Assembly: GCA_964017045.1 (NCBI GenBank)
Contig: OZ024809.1
Coordinates: 6,037,012-6,101,011, forward strand
Direction: 5' to 3'
Length of the DNA: 64,000 nt
From: Omphiscola glabra
Taxonomy: Eukaryota; Mollusca; Gastropoda; Lymnaeidae
Position numbers and translations under genes: made by a program. Positions 1 to 10,501 of the stretch are shown here, in pieces (the stretch's first letter is position 1; the number at the start of each line of letters is the position of its first letter). The notes beneath the pieces are model-generated. The model saw only the letters and a program-made list of their open reading frames with translations. It searched no databases and was not told the origin of the DNA.

Positions 1-394
1 TTATCAAGACATATCCGATACGCTGCCTCTTATTCTAATCTGTTTGGGCGTAACCGCCCTTATCTGCGGCGTGGTAGTCGTTTTTTGCTACTTCTACTTC
101 CGGGACATGAGCATCATCAAAGCTGCCAGCAAGGAGCTGAGCATACTCCAGATGGGGGCCATCTTTCTCGGCTACCTGACGATCATTCTCTTACAGGCGA
201 CGCCCACCCCGATCACGTGCGGGGTGCGATATTTTTCATTCTGTCTCAGCTTCACCTGGCTGTACGCTCCCTTGTTGGTAAAGGTCATCAGAATCTACCG
301 CATCTTTGAGAGTGGAACCAAGAGCAACAGGCAACCCAGATTTGTTAGCCCAAAGTCCCAGCTTATCTTAACGGCGTTTCTCATAGCGGTACAG
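1..394 (+). pseudogene. Metabotropic glutamate receptor-like pseudogene, penultimate exon (partial)
   Basis: The exon enters from the left edge; codons start at base 2. It encodes the end of the extracellular linker, TM1, TM2, TM3 and the start of TM4, up to the residues IAVQ. The motif SRELxxIxxxGIFLGY, familiar from class C receptors, appears as SKELSILQMGAIFLGYL. A splice donor CAG|GTACGT ends the exon at 394. The protein is about 90 percent identical by eye to the intact copy ending at 29334. The exon itself is open; the gene is called a pseudogene because its last exon is frameshifted. The ligand-binding region, if present, is off the window. Confidence 0.85.
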
Positions 395-813
395 GTACGT
401 TATAATCTTAAATAATTCAACAGAATACCAATACAGGTACATTATAATCTAAAATAATTTGATAGCCTACCAATACAGGTACATTATAATCTTAAATAAT
501 GATTCAATTTTATACCAATACATTTATATTATATTCTTAAATAATCCAATAAGAATAAATGTATACATATGTACCCTGAATGTCTAGATACCATTCTTAT
601 AACAATACTTGTACAGCTGAGTCACACAGCAAAAGATATCGTATTTCCTGTGCACATAATACAGTTTTTTTTTGTTGTTTTTTTGCAAATGTCATAGACC
701 TGTATAATGTAAGTACGGGACATACATCTCCATAAGAACATATGCCTCACAATACTTGCAGAGCTTGATGGTAACTACAATCTTAAGTAGCCACGATACT
801 GCATTCGTTTGAG

Positions 814-937
814 CAGCGGTTCTGAACCAGTGGGTCGCGAACACTTTGGTGATCAAAAGACCCTTCCACAGGAGTCGACTAACATTATCGGAAAACACAC
901 ATATTCTCCAGTTATGAAGTAGCAACGAAAATAATCC
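814..937 (+). mobile_element. SPIN-like hAT non-autonomous element fragment, copy 1
   Basis: It begins CAGCGGTTCTGAACCAGTGG, followed by GGGTCGCGAAC, a GACCCTT-containing block and ATCGGAAAACACA. It then carries GTTATGAAGTAGCAACGAAAA. This layout matches what I recall of the non-autonomous SPIN family of hAT transposons. The 3' half and right terminal repeat are missing. The paralogous fragment is at 29664-29800, so the insertion predates the segmental duplication. The family name is from memory and needs a library comparison. Confidence 0.6.
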
Positions 938-1178
938 TGGGGCCGGGTATGTTGAGAAAATCCCGGTGGGTCCAGATTAGTTAACCTTTAATTTGATATG
1001 TTATTATTATTTCATGTCTTATAAAGTGCGGTACCCCAGCCTTGCCTAGGACTGGACTCACCGCGCAGTAAATAGAATATTAGCAAAAGAGACATAATCG
1101 TGACATTATTATAAAAAAACATTTATGTAATAAATAATATGTGTAAAAAAACAATACAAAAACAAATGTATATTAACC

Positions 1179-1399
1179 CATGGGCGCCCGAAGAAAATTT
1201 TCTAGGGGGGGGCAAAATATTTTCTGGTAGGGGGCAAAATATTTTCTAGGGGGGCAAATACTTTCTCTTTATTTTCTCTTTACTTTAATACATTTTGTGT
1301 CTATATTTGTCTAAAATTTATTTTAATCAATCAATCCAAGGGGGGGGGGGCAAATGCCCCGCAAGTGCCCCACCTTGCCATTACTTGCGGGCGCCCATG
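1179..1399. mobile_element. MITE-like insertion with inverted terminal repeats, only in copy 1
   Basis: The ends are inverted copies: CATGGGCGCCCGAAG on the left and CTTGCGGGCGCCCATG on the right. The interior has repeated GGGGGGCAAAATATTTTCT motifs and a G-run. The paralogous site in copy 2 (near 36735) reads straight through without it, so this is an insertion about 220 bp long made after the duplication. The flanks on both sides carry a short GTAT-like repeat. No coding capacity is present and no superfamily is assigned. Confidence 0.7.
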
Positions 1400-1429
1400 T
1401 ATTCACCCCACCCACTCCAGAACTTTTAA

Positions 1430-1900
1430 ATGTCAAGCCATGGACGGCAGCCAGCAGCATCGTTTATCGGTCAGAAGGGGGTGGGGGTAATCAGTCGGGG
1501 TAGTAGAGTTTAAAGAGATGTGTTTAGAGTGCAGTTTTGAAGGCCTTGGTGGTTGGTATATTGCGGATGTGTGGTGTCAGAGGATTCCATTGTTTGGGGG
1601 CTCAGAAAGAGAAAAATCTTTCACCATATATTTTAGTGCGTGTCTTGGGAACGGACAGAATACGCGTGTCTGCGGAGGAGCGAAGCTGTCGAAGAGGTGA
1701 ATACACAAAAAGAAGTTCGGTTAGATAGGTAGGGCAGGAAACCAAGAATAAGTTGTGACAGAGAACAGACAGCTTGTAATCAATGCGCGACTGTATAGGG
1801 AGCCAAAGAAGTGAGTGGAGAAGTGGAGTGCCATGATCACGTTTTTTTGTCTTTAGAACTAGTGGGTGGTGATGATTAGCAGGGAGCATTTTGAGGAAAT
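1430..1900 (-). pseudogene. LINE reverse transcriptase C-terminal fragment, copy 1
   Basis: Read on the minus strand, residues include SLLWLPIQSRIDYKLSVL, then TYLTELLFVYSPLRQLRSSA and DTRILSVPKTRTK. These are typical of the conserved C-terminal tail of non-LTR (jockey/CR1-like) reverse transcriptases. The fragment is 5'-truncated and its last part is out of frame. The paralogous fragment is at 36760-37204, so the LINE copy is older than the duplication. Confidence 0.8.
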
Positions 1901-2903
1901 ACCCCGGTGGGTCTGAAAAAGATTAACATTAACTTCTTATTTTCTCTATTACATGCCGGCCTTTAAACAACAGCACTACAGACAGTCCCACACCCTACCT
2001 GCCGGACTTTTAACAATAGGTCTACAAATTGTCCTATACACTACCTGACCGTCTTTAAACAAAGTCCTTTATTGATTAATATAAATAGTCAGCTCCGAAA
2101 AATTCAACTTTCTTGACGGAGTTCAACAGTCACTCATGACACTTGCTGCTTGATAGCATTTTGAGTAAAGGGTGGGTTGGAGCTGTTGGGAAACCGAAGC
2201 AGCCACACCAGAAGAAAATATTTATAAGAAATTCCTAAAAGACAATGGATGTGTCCAAATTATGAAACGACACCATCAAATCCATCGACTAATCAGCAGG
2301 ATTAAATAAATTGTGAATCTGCTCACATTGAGTGTACTGAAATTATGATACAGTAGAATATTGCTTCGTTTGGCCTATTTTTTGTCACATTTCCAAAATA
2401 ACATTTAATTTCCATTTCCTGCTGATACCATTCTCTATGTGAAGAAATACTTTGGTTATGCTGAAGTCATTGCATAAAAATCCTTCAAATATGTCTTATC
2501 CCCCCCCTGTGGTATTAACCACTTTGGTATTTACCACTTTTGGTATTTATCACTTCGTCTTTTCGAGAGTTCAAGATTAGCTAAGATCACAAATCTGAAA
2601 TAATCGTAAGCATTAAAATTGATTTCATGTCAAGAATTCAGAAAAAAATTAACATGCACATGCGTACTAAAGGGATGAGGAGAGGGGTGATAATCGGCAT
2701 TTTCGAAGAGCTCAACAAACAATTTAACGGAAAAGGGGCGAACAAATCTTGGCCCGCCCGGGCGGTGCTTGTAGCCCTCGCCCCGCCTCTGTTAACGTGA
2801 CTTCCGGTGTCCAACATGACGCAATCGTTATAAACAAAGGTTTTCTGTATTAAATAACATAATTCAATAAGTCACCTGGAGTCGTGGTTATAATCTGTAC
2901 TCC

Positions 2904-3710
2904 ATGCAGTCCACCACATCCGCTACCAAGGACTCCGTGGAGTCCACCACATCCGCTACCAAGGACTCCGTGGAGTTCACCACATCCGCTACCAAGGACT
3001 CCATGGAGTCCACCACATCCGCTACCAAGGACTCCATGGAGTCCACCACATCCGCTACCAAGGACTCCGTGGAGTTCACCACATCCGCTACCAAGGACTC
3101 CGTGGAGTTCACCACATCCGCTACCAAGGACTCCGTGGAGTCCACCACATCCGCTACCAAGGACTCCGTGGAGTCCACCACATCCGCTACCAAGGACTCA
3201 GTGGAGTCCACCACATCCGCTACCAAGGACTCCGTGGAGTCCTCCACATCCGCTACCAAGGACTCCGTGGAGTCCACCACATCCGCTACAAAGGACTCCA
3301 TGGAGTTCACCACATCCGCTACCAAGGACTCCATGGAATTCACCACATCCGCTACCAAGGACTCCGTGGAGTCCACCACATCCGCTACCAAGGACTCCGT
3401 GGAGTTCACCACATCCGCTACCAAGGACTCCGTGGAGTCCACCACATCCGCTACCAAGGACTCCGTGGAGTTCACCACATCCGCTACCAAGGACTCCGTG
3501 GAGTCCACCACATCCGCTACCAAGGACTCCATGGAGTCCACCACATCCGCTACCAAGGACTCCATGGAGTTCACCACATCCGCTACCAAGGACTCCATGG
3601 AGTTCACCACATCCGATACCAAGGACTCCATGGAGTCCACCACATCAGCTACCAAGGAATCCGTGGAGTCCACCACATCCGCTACCAAGGACTCCGCGAC
3701 AGATCAATAA
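2904..3710 (+). repeat. 33-bp minisatellite, about 24 units, open in three frames
   Basis: Units of exactly 33 bp (consensus TCCACCACATCCGCTACCAA followed by GGACTCCGTGGAG) run head to tail. Because 33 is a multiple of three, frames stay open. One plus frame reads STTSATKDSVE repeated and ends ...ATKDSATDQ stop. A second plus frame reads PHPLPRTPWSP, and a minus frame is also open. Units vary mainly at two positions (GTG/ATG and TCC/TTC). In copy 2 (38085-38133) a single degenerate unit occupies this site, with the same terminal stop followed by AAATAAAATGAGC. A Ser/Thr-rich mucin-like tract is conceivable, but no promoter, signal peptide or splice structure was identified. Confidence 0.85.
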
Positions 3711-4376
3711 AATAAAATGAGCGAAATGAGTCGCCCCTCTTTATAAATTTATTCAAAAAGTGGCTGAACGAGGATAAAAAACGTAACAAAGTTTCTTTTT
3801 GTGCATCCGACGTCAGCTCTGCCTTAACGTGTCAGAATGCAATGCCTAATTTTGTAGCCCGCATACAGCGGAGCTGTCGTTACAATGCCATTTGTCATCG
3901 TCAGTGAATTAGTCATACGCCTCATGTTTGTGAAGATTACTTCCTGCTCATATGCATATTTCTTTGCTAACAAATGCAATGCTACTTTTTAATTGTGTTA
4001 TGTCAGCTGAACATTTTAATAGTTAGACCCATTTTATAAATATATATATTCATATTTGAAAGTTATATTGTTATGCGTCATTTTTACGCTTAGCGTGTAC
4101 TGCATTTATTTGTTGTTTTCTGTTATTTATTTAGCTTTAAAAAAATACAAAGCATTGTAAAGTAGCCCAGTTATTTAAGGTAATTAAGTAAAACTTAGAA
4201 ATACAACCACTAAAAAGTAATTTAAAAAGATATACTTTTGATTTCCTAAACTAAACAAAACAAATCAAGCATCTGATAGCTCCAATAGCTGAAGTGAAAA
4301 AAAAAATTATGACAAACATTTAAAATGCAGCTGTAACTACCTATGACTTTCCTTATTACATGTTGTCTAATGTTTG

Positions 4377-5166
4377 GATGCTGTTGACAGATTCACATAT
4401 CTAGGGTCGAACATTTCGAGCACCCTCTCAATGGAGGATGAGATAAGTGGTAGCATAGGGAAGGCCGCAATTGTCATGGCGAGACTGAAGAAAAGAGTCT
4501 GGTCCAATGCCAAACTCACAACAAGAACTAAGCTGCAGGACTGCACACTGAGCGCACTCCTCTATGGATGCGAGTCTTGGACCACATATACCAGGCACGA
4601 AAAATGCTCAATGACTTCCACCTCAGATGCCTTCGCCGCATCCTTGATATCAAATGGCAAGAAAAATCCCCAACACGGATGTCCTGTACCAAACAAATAT
4701 GTGCAGCGTCCCAGCCATTTAAATCCAAAGACGCCTCCGCTGGCTTGGGCACGTCAAGCGAATGCAACCTGGTCGCATACCTAAGAACGTGCTGTATAGC
4801 GAGCTGGCGAAAGGGAAAAGGTTAGTTGGACGGCATCGTCTCAGATAATTAGACATAAGCAAAAGAGACATGAAGGCAACCAACATCAACATCTCAAATT
4901 GGGAGGACCGGGCAGAGGATCGATCCACAAGCAGGGCATCGTGAAGGCAGGATCACTACGTGCCGAGGAGCTCTACAGGGCGGAAGCAGCTGTAAAGAGA
5001 GCGCAGAGAAAGGCCAGAAAACACTGCTCCACCGCATTCGTGTGTAGGACATGCAAAAGAGACTGCCACTAGAGGATCGGTCTCACTAGCCACACCAAGA
5101 GCTGCAATCAGAAAAGATAAATCTTTTGTCTCTCGAAGAAGGAAAGATGCCATAACATACCATATA
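4377..5166 (+). mobile_element. 5'-truncated LINE (endonuclease-reverse transcriptase type) inserted in copy 1
   Basis: The plus strand encodes VDRFTYLGSNISSTLSMEDE, then KKRVWSNAKLTTRTK and LLYGCESWT. After a frameshift it continues LNDFHLRCLRRILDIKWQ and later ELAKGKRLVGRHRL and ISNWEDRAEDRS. This is the C-terminal region of a common invertebrate LINE reverse transcriptase. It is flanked by an 8-bp target duplication AATGTTTG (4369-4376 and 5167-5174). Copy 2 shows the empty site with one AATGTTTG at 39129-39136. The element is dead because of frameshifts and stops. Confidence 0.9.
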
Positions 5167-5659
5167 AATGTTTGCAGTGGCGTAGGAAGCCGGGTTCGGA
5201 TATGGTGGTTTACCACGTACAGCACTTTTTTCCCTTTGTATTTAGGGGCGGAATTTTCGGACAACTGCAGTATTTTTAATCGTTGAAAAGGGTGGCCAAA
5301 TGGTCTGCCAATTACCCGGCCTGTTTCATTGAATTATTTCACCCTACATTATAATTAAAACTGTAGTTACAAAACATTTATGGAAAAAAATCTAACAAGA
5401 TCCAGTGAAATAATAATGTGTTCCATCAAAATTCCGTACCACCAAACTTTGGTCAATAATTTTTTGTGTCTGCAAATTTATTGTCAAAACAAAATACCGC
5501 ATATGGTTTCAGATCACCTGAACCCCAAGGGACTGTGGCTAACTGTATTTAATGTGCTCAACCTAATTATAATGTTGAAAAGTTTAAATTATTATTTTGA
5601 AATAGCTGTAAAAAATGTAAATCATTATTTTAATGTTGTTTTACTTGTACACTCTCCAG

Positions 5660-6173
5660 CTTATCATCTGTGTCTACATTTACGCCATGTACCGACCCAC
5701 AGCCATCAAGACCCAGCCGGTCCTGGCAGAGAAGTTCGTGGAGCTGTCCTGCAGCATGACGGAACCCAGCCTGACCTCATTTCTCGCATACAACCGCGTG
5801 CTCGTCTCCCTCTGCTCGATGTTCGCCTTTAAAACAAGGAAGCTCTCAGATAACTTCAACGAGTCCAGGTTCATATTTATGTGTGTCCACCACGCTCATC
5901 ATCTGGCTGGCCTTCATCCCCACGTACTTCACGGTCAGCCGAGGCTCTGTCCGCACGCTGGTTAAATCCATAACTTTGCTGCTCAACCACACGTTGGCTA
6001 TTATATTCCTGTACCTGCCGAAGATATGCGCTGCAGTGTATGTACCCACGGAGAATTTCGTCCCGTCACATTCACAGTCGGATAGAACAAAGCTGACGAA
6101 CACTCTGCACGTGATGACCAACCGTGTGGGGCCAGTCCCAAGTACAAGCAGTGAAGAGCCTCGAAAATATTAG
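5660..6173 (+). pseudogene. Metabotropic glutamate receptor-like pseudogene, last exon with frameshift
   Basis: After an acceptor CTCTCCAG the exon encodes the rest of TM4, the second extracellular loop, TM5, the AFKTR loop and TM6 start, up to ESRFIFMCV. The intact paralog reads ATG TGT GTG TCC here, while this copy reads ATG TGT GTC CAC. A GT dinucleotide is therefore missing near 5881-5886. The remainder (TTLIIWLAF through TM7 to the C-terminal SEEPRKY and stop at 6173) is preserved only in another frame. Several further substitutions are present (MTEPSLTS for MTIPGLTS). A functional seven-helix receptor cannot be made without frame restoration. Confidence 0.88.
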
Positions 6174-6834
6174 CAATTTATTTTTATTATAATCATAAAA
6201 TAGAGCAATAATAACGTAAAATATTATCATTTTTTTATTATAATCATAAAATTTGAGCAATAATAACGTAAAATATTATCACTTTTTTTAGTATAATCAT
6301 AAAATAGAGCACTCCTAAAAGAAAATATTAGTTTTTAATTGCTGATAGATAAGAAGTCCTAAATTAACTTTAAAAAAAACAATAAAAATAGTTAATTGAT
6401 TATGGAATTATCATGAAGTTATGAAATTGCAGCAATAGGTGGTACCACGGGGTATTGGGGTTGGGGGCGGGGGGTTGGAATGGTTTGAAAAAAATAACGA
6501 ACAGCGTTAAACGAATACGCCAGAAGACAGGTCGATGAAAAGTGAACACGGGGCAAAAAAAATTATTTCACGAAAAGAGCTTTAGGAAAATTAAGCAAAT
6601 ATTTCAGTTAAATAAACACGTAACTTACTTTGATTTGCTGTTATCTTTAGGGCTTCTCACAACAATTATAAAGTTATTCCTTTTTTGGGATAAAAATGGG
6701 AATGCAATAACATTTGTTCTTTACATGTTTGTGTTCTTGAAGCGTCCTAGATTAAAATGTATTTTAAAAAACGAATGTTGCATCTGCTTTATTTTATTTT
6801 TTTAAATTTTAATTTCATCAAAATGTAAGCAGTT

Positions 6835-7217
6835 CACACAAATTGAGCATTTCGGAGTAAAACCACTTCTGATTGGCTTACTACCCTCAGAACATCTGGC
6901 GCGCTATATTTCATTGGTCTTTGAGAATGTCATCAACAGCCATGACCTAAACTGTTGGATGAGTCAAAGGCGCCCCTTCAAGACCGTACAGTCCCTGAAA
7001 ATATGCCATGACATGGCTCGCATCCTCCACATTCTTCACCAGAACGAAGTCCTCTTTCAACAACTTCCCCTTAAACAAAGTGATCAAACTGCCAAACCTC
7101 CAGCTTATGGTTGACTGGTGCATGAGCGTGGATCCAAAAGACAGGTCTACGTTGCCTTACGTCATGGCCAGGCCTGAAGACATTTACTATGAGAAAAACT
7201 CTATTTTACGCCGCTAG
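6835..7217 (+). pseudogene. Protein-kinase-like gene fragment: hinge region joined to C-terminal lobe
   Basis: The first part reads ARYISLVFENVINSHDLNCW, then RPFKTVQSLKICHDMARILH and ILHQNEVLF. This resembles the hinge and helix before the catalytic loop of a eukaryotic protein kinase. Near 7066 the frame changes and the text jumps to LNKVIKLPNLQLMVDWCMSV, then DPKDRSTLPYVMARPEDIYY. That is a kinase C-lobe end (pattern CmxxDPxxRPt). The catalytic loop, DFG and APE segments are absent here but appear at 7734-8145. No flanking splice sites make sense of the join. It is a broken copy; the kinase family is not identified. Confidence 0.65.
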
Positions 7218-7276
7218 AACCTGCGGTAACACGCACTGCAGCCAGTTTGCTAACCCCCCCCCCCCCCAAAAAAAAA

Positions 7277-8145
7277 AAAAAAAAATTGGAAATCCGTAAT
7301 GATACAAATGTGGAAGAACCGCCTCCTATCACGACCATCTTCAGGGAAAACCCGTTCCAAACGCGGAGCTGTGACCTCCCAAAACCACGCCCGAAACTGG
7401 ATCTGACAGCGTCGCTGCAAAAGGAATACGACGCTCTGAGCTGCATAACTCGATTACCCATTCTTAACACAGACGATTTTGCAGAAATGGAAGACGACGG
7501 CTACATCAACCGGGCCGACGATGTAAATGACAACGCCATACGACTGGCGACGCTGGCTGAAAACAACAGAACAGTGATAGTCAAAGAATTCTACAAAGTG
7601 GAGTTCGAAATTATTCGCTACGACTACTACGAGGCCTGCATGACCAAGTATCTGGGGGAGCGAGGCGTGGCACCGGCTGTCATCGGACTGACCATTGACT
7701 ACTGAACTCTTCACGGTGTAACACGCGAGTAGGGTTATAATAAATAACCTGAAAGGGGAGAACATCCTCGTGAAATGGAATCAGACAAGGTCCAGAATTG
7801 ACCTAATTCGGGTCAACTCATCGGTCGATGGTAAACTAATCCACCTGGGACAAGCTACGACTTTGGACGACGGCTTATACTACGGGAGAGGTTCTCAAAT
7901 TTATAACACGTACACATACATCGCCCCGGAAGCAGTTCTGAGCGAGATCACCACAGTGACGTCTGACATATACAGCTTATGTGTGGCCTTGAGATTGGTG
8001 ATGTTGGACAATTTTTCAGGTCATGACCTCGCCGTTTATTTTGAACGCTTCCGGTAGAGTCATCTTCCAGGTGGATCAAGTATGTCGTGCCAGGAAGGAC
8101 GATGGGAGGGTGATGTTAGAAGAAAATCAACAGTATTAAATAAAA
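7277..8145 (+). pseudogene. Protein-kinase-like gene fragment: N-lobe joined to catalytic and activation segment
   Basis: The segment 7277-7702 encodes an N-terminal region and N-lobe. NNRTVIVKEF carries the presumed beta-3 lysine, EACMTKYLGE the helix C, and it ends at VIGLTIDY then a stop. From about 7734 a second open stretch reads NNLKGENILVKWNQ (HRDLKPEN-like catalytic loop), then KLIHLGQATT, where DFG is replaced by HLG. It continues with YIAPEAVLSE (APE motif) and SDIYSLCVALRL. A stop follows ERFR, and similarity continues to about STVLNK near 8140. The hinge segment missing here is the one present at 6835-7066. Stops and the altered DFG indicate a pseudogene. Confidence 0.65.
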
Positions 8146-8149
8146 ACAT

Positions 8150-9540
8150 AGTCTGTGAAAGATTAAACACCGTATTAACACAAACTTTTAAAATGTCTGA
8201 GTTGCAAGCCCAAAGATCGAACACCAATACAAGATCTAATTAATTTGTTACAAAATATATCCTTATATGCTTATTGGACATGGCTATGCTAATTAAAAAT
8301 GTATTTATATGTATAAATTCTGAGTTGTTTTGATTTTACGAAAAGTGCAGAAAAAGTTATCATTTGATATAAAAAAAAATTAATTAATATTTCTTATACT
8401 TATAACTGGAAAGAGTAAAGGAAGTAAATCTCATCACTTGGATTTTCAGTTTTGTTTTGCTTGTGTCCCTTAGTGTGTATCCAGCCAGCGAGTTGGTTCT
8501 TTTATCAAGCATTCGCAGCCCCTTGACATTCGCCTCCTTGCTGATAGTTAATAGCTTCAAATGTTACCTAGCAACAAATTATCCACTGATTCTTAATTTT
8601 AAATATTTTAAATTTAACTCATGGATTGTTAGATTCTGTTTCTAGGTTGTCATGTAAGCGTTGGAAAATCGCACGTTCCAGAAAATGTTGCTCCCCATGA
8701 TTTAAGCAAAAACATAAGTGTTCATAATTCGACCAAAGTAACCAGTCGAACTAACTACACCAGCCGATCTTCAACATAAATGTTATTTTTAAATTACTGA
8801 TTTATTTATCAGTTACTTTTTGTAATCTATAAAGAATATAATGACATACATAGACATCATCTCTGACAAAGCCAATCAAATCTTACATCCATCGACATCA
8901 TGTCTGTCTAAGCCAATCACATCGTGCATGCATAGGTTGTCAACATTGCCATAGCCCATCAAATCTTATAAACACAGACAACATCTCTGCCCAAGCCCAT
9001 CAAATCTTTATTCATTCAGTACTTTAAACGGCATTTCTCATCGATTTATTTTTCGCTCTATCTCTCCTTCTTTTTTGTTTTTGTTTTTGCCTCTCTCTCT
9101 CTTACTTTTTCACGCTCTTTCCTTCATTCAATTTCACTTTTTCTGTTTGCCCCTCTTCGCTTCTCTCAAAATCTCCACATCAAAAATAATGTTCTATCTC
9201 ATTCACTCTTACTTTTGTTACTCTCTATCATCTATCTGTAATAAGCTTTTTCTCTCAATTTTTTCCCCCCCACTTTTACAACGTTTCCTTTTACAAAAGT
9301 ACGTACCGGTAGATGTTTCTTAACAGAATTTAAGAGTTATGCTCTACAAGATTGCAAACAGGTGAGATTGCGCATGGTTACTGACGGATCCGGTGGTGTA
9401 ACTAGGAGGCTGCGAGGGTTGTTGATAAAACTGATTAATACCATACCGGTGGGGGGGGGGGAGCGTGATACAAAATAGAAATTTGAAAACTTGGCAGCGT
9501 TCGGTCGATTTAGATTCATAACATGGCCCATTTAGATACA
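8150..9540. other. No gene seen; short degenerate repeats and pyrimidine-rich tract
   Basis: This is AT-rich DNA. Between about 8850 and 9010 there are three degenerate ~45-bp repeats containing ACATCAT-CTCTG and AAGCCAATCAAATC. From 9050 to 9270 the plus strand is CT-rich. No domain or splice structure is recognisable. Confidence 0.6.
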
Positions 9541-10085
9541 AGAGCAGGTTGCTCCAGAGCAGGGTGCCACCAGTGCAGGATGCTGCAAGAACAGGGGGCC
9601 CATGAGAAAGGGTGTCACCAGAGTAGAGTGCCACCAGTGCAGGATGCTGCAAGAACAGGGGGCCCATGAGAAAGGGTGTCACCAGAGTAGAGTGCCACCA
9701 GTGCAGGGTCCGCAAGAACAGGGTGCCCCTGAGAAAGTATGCCACCGATGGCACCAGACAGGGGAGGGCGCGACCATAGCAGAGCACCACCATAGCAGGA
9801 TGCAACGAGATGGAGCAGGGTGCCTACAGAACAGGATGACGCCAGATAAAGAAGGGCGCCAGCAGAACAGGGTGCCACAAAAGCAGGGTTCCAACAGGGC
9901 CGGGTGCCAACAAGACAGGATGCTAACACACTGATCAGGAAGCTACAACGCAGAGCAGAATGCCACCATACGGAGCAGGGTGGCACCATAGTAGGATGGC
10001 ACCACACAGAGCTGAGTGTCATCAGAGGGCTTAGGGTGTCACTAGACAGAGCAAGGCGCCACAATAGCAGAGTGCCACGAAACAA
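9540..10085. repeat. Degenerate 16-bp minisatellite with 64-bp higher-order repeat
   Basis: Motifs such as GTGCCACCAGTGCAGGATGC recur at 16-bp spacing, with a 64-bp (four-unit) block repeated near 9564, 9628 and 9692. The array decays rightward into the cleaner array at 10086. Long apparent reading frames on both strands are repeat artefacts. Confidence 0.75.
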
Positions 10086-10430
10086 AGTAGGTTGCCAATA
10101 AAGTGGGTTGCCAATAAAGTGGGTTGCCAATAAAGTGGATTGCCAATAAAGTGGGTTGCCAATAAAGTGGGTTGCCAATAAAGTGGGTTGCCAATAAAGT
10201 GGGTTGCCAATAAAGTAGGTTGCCAATAAAGTGGGTTGCCAATTAAGTGGGTTGCCAATAAAGTGGGTTGCCAAAAAAAGTGGTTGCCAATAAAGTGGGT
10301 TGCCAAAAAAGTGGGTTGCCAATAAAGTAGGTTGCCAATAAAGTGGGTTGCCAATAAAGTGGGTTGCCAATAAAGTGGGTTGCAAATAAAGTGGGTTGCC
10401 AATAAAGTAGGTTGCCAATAAAGTGGGTTG
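10086..10430. repeat. 16-bp minisatellite (AATAAAGTGGGTTGCC)n
   Basis: About 21 head-to-tail units of 16 bp, with few variants (AAGTAGG, AAAAAAG). On the minus strand the period of 16 makes every frame read the same 16-residue cycle containing ATHFIGNPLYWQPTLL. The translated frames are therefore a product of periodicity and not evidence of a gene. Confidence 0.92.
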
Positions 10431-10501
10431 ATACCAAATTCCGTTGAATCAGATTAGTTTTTTAAAGGAATTAGTCTACTAGAATAGGATAAGAAAGGAC
10501 A

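Larger units (their letters stand above)
1..6831. repeat. Copy 1 of a large segmental duplication (partner 28941-40746)
   Basis: Base 1 aligns with base 28941, and similarity continues through the receptor exon, the intron, the last exon and about 650 bp of 3' flank. It ends near 6831 and 40746, just after a shared motif TTCATCAAAATGTAA. The copies are in the same orientation. The left limit of copy 1 lies outside the window. The two copies differ by clean insertions described in separate entries. Beyond the right limit they are unrelated: kinase-like fragments follow copy 1 and unrecognised AT-rich DNA follows copy 2. Confidence 0.93.

Noticed and set aside
1518..1728. Short plus-strand frames at 1518-1728
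   Set aside because: They are shadows of the LINE reverse-transcriptase fragment on the minus strand.
2888..3688. 266-residue minus-strand frame (VADVVDSTESL repeats) over the 33-bp minisatellite
   Set aside because: It is the antisense of the same repeat. An in-frame period keeps several frames open without coding pressure.
9615..10437. Long minus-strand frames rich in ATHFIGNPLYWQP
   Set aside because: They are translations of the 16-bp minisatellite in every frame, with no start context, domain or splice site.
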